A stretch of 64,000 nucleotides of DNA from positions 2,984,572 to 3,048,571 of the forward strand of contig NZ_CP022390.1 of NCBI RefSeq assembly GCF_003076515.1, in the 5' to 3' direction. The position numbers and the translations under genes were made by a program. Positions within the stretch are counted from its first letter, which is position 1; every line of letters starts with the position of its first letter. The notes under the pieces were generated by a model. It was not told the DNA's origin, made no database searches, and saw nothing but the letters and a program-made list of their open reading frames with translations. Positions 36,127 to 43,669 of the stretch are shown in pieces. This stretch comes from Alcaligenes aquatilis. GTDB lineage: Bacteria; Pseudomonadota; Gammaproteobacteria; Burkholderiales; Burkholderiaceae_B.

Positions 36127-37127
36127 ATAAGCCTGAAAGTGCAGCCGCTTGGCATTTGGATCCTCCTTACGGTGTGCGGGCCGTTTTGATAGCGATCGTG
36201 GTGCTTATTGCGCTGTTGTATACCGGCAAGCGGGTAGAGATGGATCGTATGGCGGCATTGAGTGCAGATGGGGTCTTGGCGACGGTTGGTATTAAGGATC
36301 AGTCGCAGGTGACTTCGGGTCTGAGCGCCTTGGCAGACAACATGTTTCCCTTGCAGGTGTCATATCGCACTCAAGTGAGCCGTATCGAAGGTTTTGACCC
36401 GCAGAAACTCCCTTTGTTTGCCTATGTGGAAACGGTTGATGTGGTCGAGCAATCGTTGAACCCGCATACCTTGCAGATGGAAGAAGAGGTCTATACGCAG
36501 ACTTACTTGGTTGAGCCGTTGGGGTATGTGTGGCGGGTAGCCGTCAAGATGGTTGAAACCTTCGAGATCGCCATTTGGGCCACCCTGTTAGCCATGGTGG
36601 GGAGTGCGCCATTGGCCTATTGGAGTGCGCGCAATTACACACCGCATCGCGTGTTTTATGTCACAGCACGGGCCTTGGTCAGCCTATTTAGAGCCATGCC
36701 AGAGCTGATCTCCGCCTTGTTTCTGGTGCTGGCGTATGGCTTTGGCCCGATTGCAGGTGTCTTGGCATTGGCCATCCACTCCATGGGGTTTCTGGGCAAG
36801 TTCTATGCCGAGGATATCGAGACTGCTGATGTGAAGCCACAAGAGGCGCTGACGGCGATCGGCGCGGGCAAGTTGCGGGTTTTGGCGTATGCCGTATTGC
36901 CTCAGGTAATGCCTAAATTTACTGGTTACACCCTCTATATCCTGGATCGTAACGTCCGGATGGCGACGGTGGTGGGTTTGGTCGGTGCGGGCGGTATTGG
37001 GCAAGAGCTGAAAGGACGCTATGACATGTATCAATACGCCCACGTCGGGACCATTCTCGTCGTGATCTTTATCACCGTTTTTTTGTTGGATCAGGTAGCG
37101 GCCCGCTTGCGTCAGCGCCTGAGCTAA
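36123..37127 (+). CDS. phnE: Phosphonate-type ABC transporter permease
   Basis: About 334 residues from ATG 36123 (ATGA overlap with phnC). The first membrane segment is GVRAVLIAIVVLIALLYTGK. The permease core has EDIETADVKPQEALTAIGAG as the EAA loop and MATVVGLVGAGGIGQELKGR near the end, as in PhnE. No catabolic phosphonate genes (C-P lyase, phosphonatase) are seen nearby, so uptake may feed a pathway elsewhere or carry another phosphate compound. Confidence 0.88.
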   Translation: MNKPESAAAWHLDPPYGVRAVLIAIVVLIALLYTGKRVEMDRMAALSADGVLATVGIKDQSQVTSGLSALADNMFPLQVSYRTQVSRIEGFDPQKLPLFAYVETVDVVEQSLNPHTLQMEEEVYTQTYLVEPLGYVWRVAVKMVETFEIAIWATLLAMVGSAPLAYWSARNYTPHRVFYVTARALVSLFRAMPELISALFLVLAYGFGPIAGVLALAIHSMGFLGKFYAEDIETADVKPQEALTAIGAGKLRVLAYAVLPQVMPKFTGYTLYILDRNVRMATVVGLVGAGGIGQELKGRYDMYQYAHVGTILVVIFITVFLLDQVAARLRQRLS

Positions 37128-37210
37128 GTAGCGGCATCCCGTAAGGGCTGCCGTTCTATCAAGTCCTTGCCGGTTCGTGCCGGCCCTGTTTTCCCGATCT
37201 GGAGTGATTC

Positions 37211-37390
37211 ATGACCTCGTACTTTGTACTGGGCCGTAGCGTTGTTGCGGCTATTGCCCTGAGTTTGACACTGGCCGCCTGTGGTGGTGGCTCTGATACG
37301 GATTCCTCTGCTACCCCGCCACCTGGTGGCGGTGGCGATATTGAACAACCCGAGCTCCCTGAGACACCGCAGTTGCGCTGCGCTCCTTGA
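37211..37390 (+). CDS. Small putative lipoprotein (59 residues)
   Basis: ATG 37211 has GGAG seven bases upstream. The protein is a lipoprotein signal (SVVAAIALSLTLAACGGG, lipobox LAAC) followed by a short Ser/Thr/Pro/Gly-rich stretch and an acidic end PELPETPQLRCAP. The mature part is only about 36 residues and has no recognisable domain. It lies between phnE and the phospholipase C gene on the same strand and may be co-transcribed. Function unknown. Confidence 0.7.
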   Translation: MTSYFVLGRSVVAAIALSLTLAACGGGSDTDSSATPPPGGGGDIEQPELPETPQLRCAP

Positions 37391-37421
37391 TGACGTTTTT
37401 CTTTTTTGAGTGATTAGCACC

Positions 37422-39590
37422 ATGACCAAGATTCTGCCCCCAGACGATGCTGGTATCGAACTGTCCCAGCCGAGCCGACGTAAGTTTTTCCGGGCTTCTG
37501 CTCAGACTGCTGGCGCTTTGTCGGCGATGGCAATGTTGCCCGCTTCCATTCGACGCGCTTTGGCTATTCCAGCGACGGTGGATACAGGAACGATTAAGGA
37601 CGTCAAGCATGTTGTCATTTTGATGCAGGAGAACCGTTCGTTCGACCACTACTTCGGCACGATGAAAGGGGTTCGTGGCTTTGGCGATCGTTTCCCGATT
37701 CCTTTGGAGTCGGGTAAATCCGTTTGGCATGAGTCTGACGGTACGAAGGAAGTGCTGCCTTACCATTTGAACTCGGCCACGATGAACGCTTTGTTTGTTC
37801 CTGGCACGCCTCACAACATGCCAGATGCCCAGGCGGCCTGGGGGCAAGGCAAGTTTGGTTTGTGGCCCAAGTACAAAAAAGCGTACTCGATGGGGTATTA
37901 CAAACGCGACGATATCCCCTTCCAGTACGCGCTGGCCGAATCGTTCACCATGTGTGATGCAAACTTCTGTTCGATTGCAACTGGCACAGATCCCAACCGG
38001 ATTATTTTCTGGTCTGGCTCTAACTACGATCCCAAACTCGGCCGCATGGGGGTCAATTGCACAGACTCCGATTCGGAACCCGTTAACCTGCGCTGTTGGG
38101 TCAAAGGGGCCTTACCGACACCGGGCTATACCTATCAAGGCTCGGCTTTTACCTGGAAAACCCTGCCTGATGTCTTGCAGGACGCGGGTGTGAGCTGGCG
38201 TATTTATCAGGATCCGAACAATAACTGGACGGGTGCTATGCACGGAGGTCTGGCCTTTGAGTCATTCCGTGAGTCCAAGCCCGGTGAGCCTTTGTATGAG
38301 CAGGGCATGAGCAATCACAGCTTGGAGGACCTCAAGCAAGATGTGCTGGATGCGACCTTGCCTGCGGTGTCCTGGATCCTGCCCTGGCCCTCGGTGTCTG
38401 AGCACCCCAGTGGTGGTGGTAGCCCAGCCCAAGGTGCGGATTATATTTCGCAGGTACTCGATGCCTTGACGGCGAACCCGGAAGTCTGGAGTAAGACAGC
38501 CTTCATCATTACGTTTGATGAGAATGATGGCTTGTTCGATCATTTGCCTCCCCCTGCTGTCCCTTCTTATGACGTCGATGGCAAGTTGATGGGTAAATCG
38601 ACGGTCTCGCTTGACGGTGAGTATTTCTCCGACCCTGCTCGTAAGTATTTGAAGGCCGATGACACCATCAGTGGCAATTTGCGCCCTTGGGGTTTGGGCC
38701 CACGCGTGCCGATGTACGTTATTTCCCCCTGGAGTCGTGGCGGCTGGGTCAATTCCGAGGTGTTTGACCATACCTCTGTAGCCCAGTTTCTGGAAAAACG
38801 TTTCGATATCACCGTTGATGCCGTTAGCCCTTGGCATCGCGCAGTGTGTGGGGATTTGACCTCGGCCTTTGACTTTGCCAGCCCGAATGATCCTTCCTTC
38901 CCGACCTTGCCTGACATGAGCGACTACAAGGCGATGGAAGCACAGCAAAAGACGATGCCTCGCGCTGAACCTCCTGCGACACCGCAGCCTCTGTATCAGG
39001 AAGCCGGTGTTCGTTATTCACGTGCCTTGCCCTATGAATTGCATACCAGTGCGCGAGCAGACAAGAAAGGTTCTGTCGAGCTGCTGTTTAGCAATACCGG
39101 GCAAGCAGGGGCTGTTTTCCATGTTTATGACAAGAAGCATCTGGACTTGATCCCGCGTCGCTACACCGTCGAGGCTGGCAAATTATTGTCGGATACCTGG
39201 GATGTCACACAGGACAACGGGGATTACGAGTTCTGGGTGTACAGCACGAATGGGTTTGTGCGCACATTTGTGGGCAATACCGAGACAGGTGTATCGCTGG
39301 AAGTGCAGGTCTGTTACGAGCCGACTGCAGGTGATGTCTATTTGAAACTGTTCAATCAGGGTGATCGTGCTCAGAAGGCGACGGTGCTGTCGAACATGTA
39401 TCGCACTGATGGTCCATGGGATCTGCTTGTGGAGCCCGGACAGGTGACTGAGCAGCGTTGGTCGGTGAAAGACAGTGGGAACTGGTACGACTTTTCGGTG
39501 CAGGCCGAAGGCTTTGAGCGCCGTTTTGCCGGTCGTATGGAAACGGGCAAGCATGGCGTCAGCGATCCTGCTATGGCGGTGCAACTGTAA
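37422..39590 (+). CDS. plc: Phosphocholine-type phospholipase C, Tat-exported
   Basis: About 722 residues; ATG 37422 is preferred over GTG 37410. The N-terminus SQPSRRKFFRASAQTAGALS has a twin-arginine motif. The catalytic phosphoesterase part shows VVILMQENRSFDHYFGTMKG and FIITFDENDGLFDHLPPPA, the motifs of the PlcH/PlcN/acid-phosphatase superfamily. The C-terminal third holds two PlcH-type repeats (KKGSVELLFSNTGQAGAVF, GDVYLKLFNQGDRAQKATVL). It hydrolyses phosphatidylcholine or sphingomyelin outside the cell (family). Its place downstream of the Phn-type importer suggests phosphate scavenging (inference). Confidence 0.9.
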   Translation: MTKILPPDDAGIELSQPSRRKFFRASAQTAGALSAMAMLPASIRRALAIPATVDTGTIKDVKHVVILMQENRSFDHYFGTMKGVRGFGDRFPIPLESGKSVWHESDGTKEVLPYHLNSATMNALFVPGTPHNMPDAQAAWGQGKFGLWPKYKKAYSMGYYKRDDIPFQYALAESFTMCDANFCSIATGTDPNRIIFWSGSNYDPKLGRMGVNCTDSDSEPVNLRCWVKGALPTPGYTYQGSAFTWKTLPDVLQDAGVSWRIYQDPNNNWTGAMHGGLAFESFRESKPGEPLYEQGMSNHSLEDLKQDVLDATLPAVSWILPWPSVSEHPSGGGSPAQGADYISQVLDALTANPEVWSKTAFIITFDENDGLFDHLPPPAVPSYDVDGKLMGKSTVSLDGEYFSDPARKYLKADDTISGNLRPWGLGPRVPMYVISPWSRGGWVNSEVFDHTSVAQFLEKRFDITVDAVSPWHRAVCGDLTSAFDFASPNDPSFPTLPDMSDYKAMEAQQKTMPRAEPPATPQPLYQEAGVRYSRALPYELHTSARADKKGSVELLFSNTGQAGAVFHVYDKKHLDLIPRRYTVEAGKLLSDTWDVTQDNGDYEFWVYSTNGFVRTFVGNTETGVSLEVQVCYEPTAGDVYLKLFNQGDRAQKATVLSNMYRTDGPWDLLVEPGQVTEQRWSVKDSGNWYDFSVQAEGFERRFAGRMETGKHGVSDPAMAVQL

Positions 39591-39662
39591 GGTCTAACGA
39601 GACAGGCCCGGAGTTTTGAGGCTACGGGCGTGTCGAGCTGCTTTTTTGAGTGTGAGAAATTC

Positions 39663-41072
39663 ATGAAATACACGTATATAGCCGCTGCCGTGAATGGGGT
39701 ATTGACGGCAGCCGTGCTGGGGGCTGTGTTGCAGCCAATGGATGTGCGGGCTCAGACTGCTCCGCCTGCTGTGTGGGATGGCAGCAATGCCGGGTATGGT
39801 CAGGGAGCCGGGCAGAATGTGGGCGGGAAGAACAATGTGGCGGTTGGCAATAACGCAGGCCAGGATGTCTCAGGCAGCGTGAATATTGCGGTGGGCAAGG
39901 GCGCTGGCAATGATGTGTCGACGAACTGGAATTTGGGTATTGGGGAAGGCGCCGGCTCTAATGTCAGCGGCAAAAATGCCAATCAGGCTATTGGTTATTA
40001 CGCCGGCACCAATGTCGAAGGGGGGTGGAATCAGTCGATTGGGCGTAGTGCGGGACAAAACGTCAAGGGAGACTACAACGATGCCATGGGCTTTTGGGCA
40101 GGCACGAATACGGTGGGCAATAACAATGCTGCCTATGGAAGCAATGCGGGGCGTGACGTAACCGGAAATGGTAATACCGCCTTGGGCCAGGAGGCCGGCC
40201 GTAATGTGCAAGGTGATAGCAATTTGGCAATGGGCCAAAATGCCGGTCAACAGGTAGTGGGTAATGGCAATTTGGCCCAGGGTAAGAATGCCGGCCAGAA
40301 TGTACAGGGTTCCAACAATATGGCGTTGGGTTCCTATTCGGGTTATGGCGTCACAGGTGAGGGTAACGCTGCATTAGGTCTGGGGGCGGGCCGCGATGTG
40401 ACGGGTGATAACAATATTGCTCATGGTGCTGGCGCCGGTGGGGGCGTTCAAGGCAATGACAATGTGTCAATTGGCTCGGGGGCTGGTCGCGGTACGGTTG
40501 CAGATCGAAGTGTCGCAGTGGGAGCGGGTGCCGTAGCGGGTACTGACGGTGTGGCGCTGGGTTCGGGAGCGAAGGCTGTGCAAGGCAGTGTCGCATTAGG
40601 GGCCGGGTCGCAGGCTGTGCGCGGAGCATCCCAGGAATATGTTGCCTATGGCTTGGATGGTGTCCATCGTTCTCAGGGCGAAGTGAATCTGGGTGGTCGG
40701 CAGTTGACAGGGCTAGCTCCCGGTAGTGAGGAGACAGATGCTGTCAATGTGGCTCAGTTAAGGGCAGCAAGCCAGGCGGCCGAGACACGCTTTGGTGAGT
40801 CTGTGCGGCGTCTGGATCGTGATCTGCAGTCTCAGGAGCGCAAGTTGAGTGCCGGGGTCGCTGCTGCCATGGCAACTGCAGCCTTGCCGCAGGCGTACTT
40901 GCCAGGGCGCAATATGGTCTCTTTGGCGGGGGGGACCTGGAATGGTGAATCGGGCTACGCTTTGGGCATTTCCCGTGTCTCGGAAAGTGGGACTTGGGTG
41001 TACAAGGTCAATGCCAACGGTACGTCTCGAGGAGACCTCGGGGCGGCGGCAGGGGTAGGCTATCAGTGGTAG
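39663..41072 (+). CDS. Trimeric autotransporter adhesin (YadA-like)
   Basis: About 469 residues from ATG 39663. A signal peptide (YIAAAVNGVLTAAVLGAVL, cleaved near VRAQT) is followed by a head of 14 tandem 16-residue units, a neck/stalk (GLAPGSEETDAVNVAQLRAA) and the YadA membrane anchor. The anchor includes MVSLAGGTWNGESGYALGIS and ends in AGVGYQW. Such proteins trimerise in the outer membrane and bind host or abiotic surfaces. The head is short and very regular. It lies just upstream of the Lap-type cluster, separated by a terminator. Confidence 0.9.
   Translation: MKYTYIAAAVNGVLTAAVLGAVLQPMDVRAQTAPPAVWDGSNAGYGQGAGQNVGGKNNVAVGNNAGQDVSGSVNIAVGKGAGNDVSTNWNLGIGEGAGSNVSGKNANQAIGYYAGTNVEGGWNQSIGRSAGQNVKGDYNDAMGFWAGTNTVGNNNAAYGSNAGRDVTGNGNTALGQEAGRNVQGDSNLAMGQNAGQQVVGNGNLAQGKNAGQNVQGSNNMALGSYSGYGVTGEGNAALGLGAGRDVTGDNNIAHGAGAGGGVQGNDNVSIGSGAGRGTVADRSVAVGAGAVAGTDGVALGSGAKAVQGSVALGAGSQAVRGASQEYVAYGLDGVHRSQGEVNLGGRQLTGLAPGSEETDAVNVAQLRAASQAAETRFGESVRRLDRDLQSQERKLSAGVAAAMATAALPQAYLPGRNMVSLAGGTWNGESGYALGISRVSESGTWVYKVNANGTSRGDLGAAAGVGYQW
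39831..40505 (+). repeat. Fourteen tandem 48-nt repeats (16-residue head units) in the YadA-like gene
   Basis: Units follow N-x-A-x-G-x-x-A-G-x-x-V-x-G-x, for example NNVAVGNNAGQDVSGS, GNTALGQEAGRNVQGD and GNLAQGKNAGQNVQGS. One unit (the fourth) has 17 residues, the others 16. The DNA of the units is diverged, so the array is old rather than freshly duplicated. Confidence 0.85.
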
Positions 41073-41103
41073 GCCATCTGGACAAGGAGTAGGGAAGTGG
41101 TAA

Positions 41104-41132
41104 GAAAACGGGCTGTTTATCAGCCCGTTTTC
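41104..41132 (+). terminator. Intrinsic terminator after the YadA-like gene
   Basis: GAAAACGGGCTG (41104-41115) and CAGCCCGTTTTC (41121-41132) form a perfect 12-bp stem with loop TTTAT, with a T run inside the 3' arm. It lies about 30 bases after the stop. Confidence 0.8.
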
Positions 41133-41935
41133 CTGCCTGTAGAGTGGGATTGGTTTTGCTTCGGGTGTGCCCGTTAACCTGGGTGGAAATTCAAATACTG
41201 TTATAAGTTTTTGATTATTAATTTCTTTTTAGATTTTGCTTGATACGGCGGGTAGGGGTCATTGCAGTGTCATAAGTAAAAGTTACAAATGTGGCATTTG
41301 CAATAAGCGTGTTGCCGAGAGGTATGACAAGAAAATTATTTTTATTGCATGTTAAAAATTTTGTTGGGTGTTGATGTAACCTAAATACTTATTAAGGTGA
41401 AAGATTTTGTAGATTCTTACGGAGAAATCTAGAAGTAGGGCATGATGACGCTATTATTTGTTAAGCCCCTGATTTCTTAAAATCGTTTAATTTCAGAGTT
41501 TTGTTGCCCTTTTTGTCACAGGCTATTTATCATTTTTAACATTGTCATCGACGAAAGCCCTTGTAATCTAAGATACAATTTGTCCCGTGACTCGTGTGAC
41601 GATCATAGTGTGTTTTCGTGCAAAAAGTCACAATTAGACACAAGGTTATGCTCCAAGAATACAGGCCAGAAGCCTGTAGCTCCGCCTTGTCTTGCCCCGG
41701 TCCATTATGAACATACTGCTGCGGCTGGTGATGTGTTTACCAGCCTTAGATGTAAAGCCCATGTGCAATACATAGGTGTTGGGCCCTCGGGGGGTGTTTC
41801 TTTCGCTTTGTTTAGGCGGCACACCGAACCCATTCTTCTTTCATTTTTGTACTTAAATTTGATCTGGCAATGCGTTACAACGCTGAGGTGATGTTCTCCG
41901 TTGTGGGCGCAGCACAGGATCTTACGGAGGCCGAC
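41133..41935. promoter_or_regulatory. Long AT-rich intergenic region upstream of the Lap-type operon
   Basis: About 800 bases without a credible gene, clearly more A/T-rich than its surroundings between 41200 and 41600. Visible structure: CAAATG-TGG-CATTTG (41286-41300) and TAGATT-N10-AATCTA (41410-41431) inverted repeats. A 103-codon frame at 41580 has no recognisable content. Size and composition suggest a complex promoter or a long 5' leader for the adhesion operon. I could not place a convincing -35/-10 pair. Confidence 0.45.
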
Positions 41936-43408
41936 GTGCGTGGTAAAAAAACTCTAACGGTAAGTTCGCTGCTGACAGCGCTTGTGCTGGCTCAGCCAGT
42001 TCATGCGCAGGAAAACAGCTTGAGCTTCAAAGACAGTATCGAGCGGGCAATCATGTCCAACCCCGAACTTGGCGCTCGCTTCCAAGACTTCCAGTCTGCG
42101 TTGGAAGGGCAGAATGTCAGCCGTGGTGCGTTATTGCCTGAAGTCAATGCCGAAGGATGGGTAGGTCGGGAGTGGCGTGGTAGCACATCCAGTGCATCGT
42201 CTGTGAACTGGTCTCGCAGTGGCTATAGCTTGCAGTTACGCCAGTTGATTTTTGATGGTTTCTCGTCGATTAATCAGGTGCGTCAGTTGGGCTACGAAAA
42301 ACTGGCCACCTACTATGATTTGTTGGCTTCCGTAGATTCCTTGGCGCTGGAGGCGGCGAATGCTCATATTGACGTGCTGCGATACCGCGAAATGGAAAAG
42401 TTGGCGCGTGAAAATTACAATCTGCACTTGAATATCCTGAAGCAGATCGAGGAGCGCTCCAGCTCGGGCGTCGGGCGTGGTGTTGATCTGGAACAGGCAT
42501 ATGGCCGCCAGTCTTTGGCACAAAGTAACGTTATGACCGAGGCCGGGAACTTGAATGACGTTTTGCAGCGCTATCGTCGTATCGTCGGGGTAGCGGCTCC
42601 TGAGGTGTTGCAGCCTGCTCCTTCCTTGAGCGAATCCCTGCCCACAAAAACCAGCGATTTCTTGCCTTCTTTGCGCAACAGTCCTTCCATTTTGGCTAAA
42701 CAGGCTCTGTATCAAGCGGCCGAGTTTGGCAAGCATGTGGCTCAAGGGCGTATGTCCCCAAAACTTGAGTTCCGTGCGGCAACAGGTAAAGATAAAAATG
42801 ATCCACCCGGATCGTCTTACCGTGATGCCCAAAACTCCAACGTGCAGTTAGTGCTGTCCTATAACCTGTTCCGGGGTGGGGCAGATATGGCGCGCATTCG
42901 TCAGACCACTGCCCAGCAGTATGCCGCGCGGGATGTTCGCGACTATACATGCCGCAACGTGCAACAGGACTTGTCCGTAGCGTGGAACAACGTTCAACGT
43001 TTGCGTGCCCAGTTGCCTTTCCTGCAACAACATGAGCTGGCTACGTCTAAAGTTCGTGTGGCCTATATGCAGCAATTTCAGATTGGCCAGCGTTCCTTGC
43101 TGGACTTGTTGGATACTGAAAACGAATTGTTTGATGCCCGTCGTGCGTTGGCCAATGCCACCTATGACCTGCAACAGGCCGAGTACAGCTGGTTGATGCT
43201 GTCGCACCGTCTGGTATCAGCAGTTGGTTTGGCGCAGCCCTACTCGGAGCAACCTGACGAAGCCGCCAAACTGGATTTCCCCGAAGAGGCCTTTCAGGCA
43301 TGTATGGCACCTGTACCGGATACCAGCAATCTGACTCCGATAACAGTTGACTATCGTGACGATATGGCTCCGCCGGTCTTGCGTGAAAAAACAGCTGGGC
43401 TGAACTAA
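41936..43408 (+). CDS. lapE: TolC-family outer-membrane secretion protein of the Lap-type system
   Basis: About 490 residues. I chose GTG 41936 because GGAGG lies five bases upstream and it gives a normal signal peptide (RGKKTLTVSSLLTALVLAQP, cleaved after VHA); the longer frame from 41870 would hide it. The TolC pattern is visible in LSFKDSIERAIMSNPELGAR and in RVAYMQQFQIGQRSLLDLLD followed by DTENELFDARRALANATYDL. It forms the outer-membrane channel for the RTX adhesin, with the ATPase and adaptor encoded next. Confidence 0.9.
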   Translation: MRGKKTLTVSSLLTALVLAQPVHAQENSLSFKDSIERAIMSNPELGARFQDFQSALEGQNVSRGALLPEVNAEGWVGREWRGSTSSASSVNWSRSGYSLQLRQLIFDGFSSINQVRQLGYEKLATYYDLLASVDSLALEAANAHIDVLRYREMEKLARENYNLHLNILKQIEERSSSGVGRGVDLEQAYGRQSLAQSNVMTEAGNLNDVLQRYRRIVGVAAPEVLQPAPSLSESLPTKTSDFLPSLRNSPSILAKQALYQAAEFGKHVAQGRMSPKLEFRAATGKDKNDPPGSSYRDAQNSNVQLVLSYNLFRGGADMARIRQTTAQQYAARDVRDYTCRNVQQDLSVAWNNVQRLRAQLPFLQQHELATSKVRVAYMQQFQIGQRSLLDLLDTENELFDARRALANATYDLQQAEYSWLMLSHRLVSAVGLAQPYSEQPDEAAKLDFPEEAFQACMAPVPDTSNLTPITVDYRDDMAPPVLREKTAGLN

Positions 43409-43447
43409 TTGGTTTTGCTTGAGCGTACTTGAAGGTTAGGGGGCTAT

Positions 43448-43669
43448 ATGAGTCCAGAAGAAGAGGGCTATAAACAAGAGCTGTCAGTCTCGGATGCCAG
43501 TTTTATTCGGGTTCTGGAAGACTTGATTGACGCCTTGATTGCGAATGGCGTTCTTCGCATGACTGATTTGCCCCCTGAAGCCTTGGCTAAATTAAACGAG
43601 CGCAAACAAACCCGTCAGCGCCTGCGAGATTCGCTGGATTTGATTAATGACGACGAACCACTCATCTGA
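43448..43669 (+). CDS. Uncharacterised 73-residue protein in the Lap-type operon
   Basis: 73 residues, acidic at both ends: it begins SPEEEGYKQELSVSDASF and ends DSLDLINDDEPLI. The middle is helical (LEDLIDALIANGVL, LPPEALAKLNERKQ). I do not recognise the family. It lies 39 bases after the TolC-type gene and overlaps the ATPase gene by 23 bases, which suggests translational coupling and a role with the ATPase. A small chaperone or ATPase-associated factor is only a guess. Confidence 0.7.
   Translation: MSPEEEGYKQELSVSDASFIRVLEDLIDALIANGVLRMTDLPPEALAKLNERKQTRQRLRDSLDLINDDEPLI

Noticed and set aside
41580..41891. 103-codon frame in the AT-rich region before the TolC-type gene
   Set aside because: No ribosome-binding site, unusual residue composition and no recognisable domain; more likely leader or promoter DNA.
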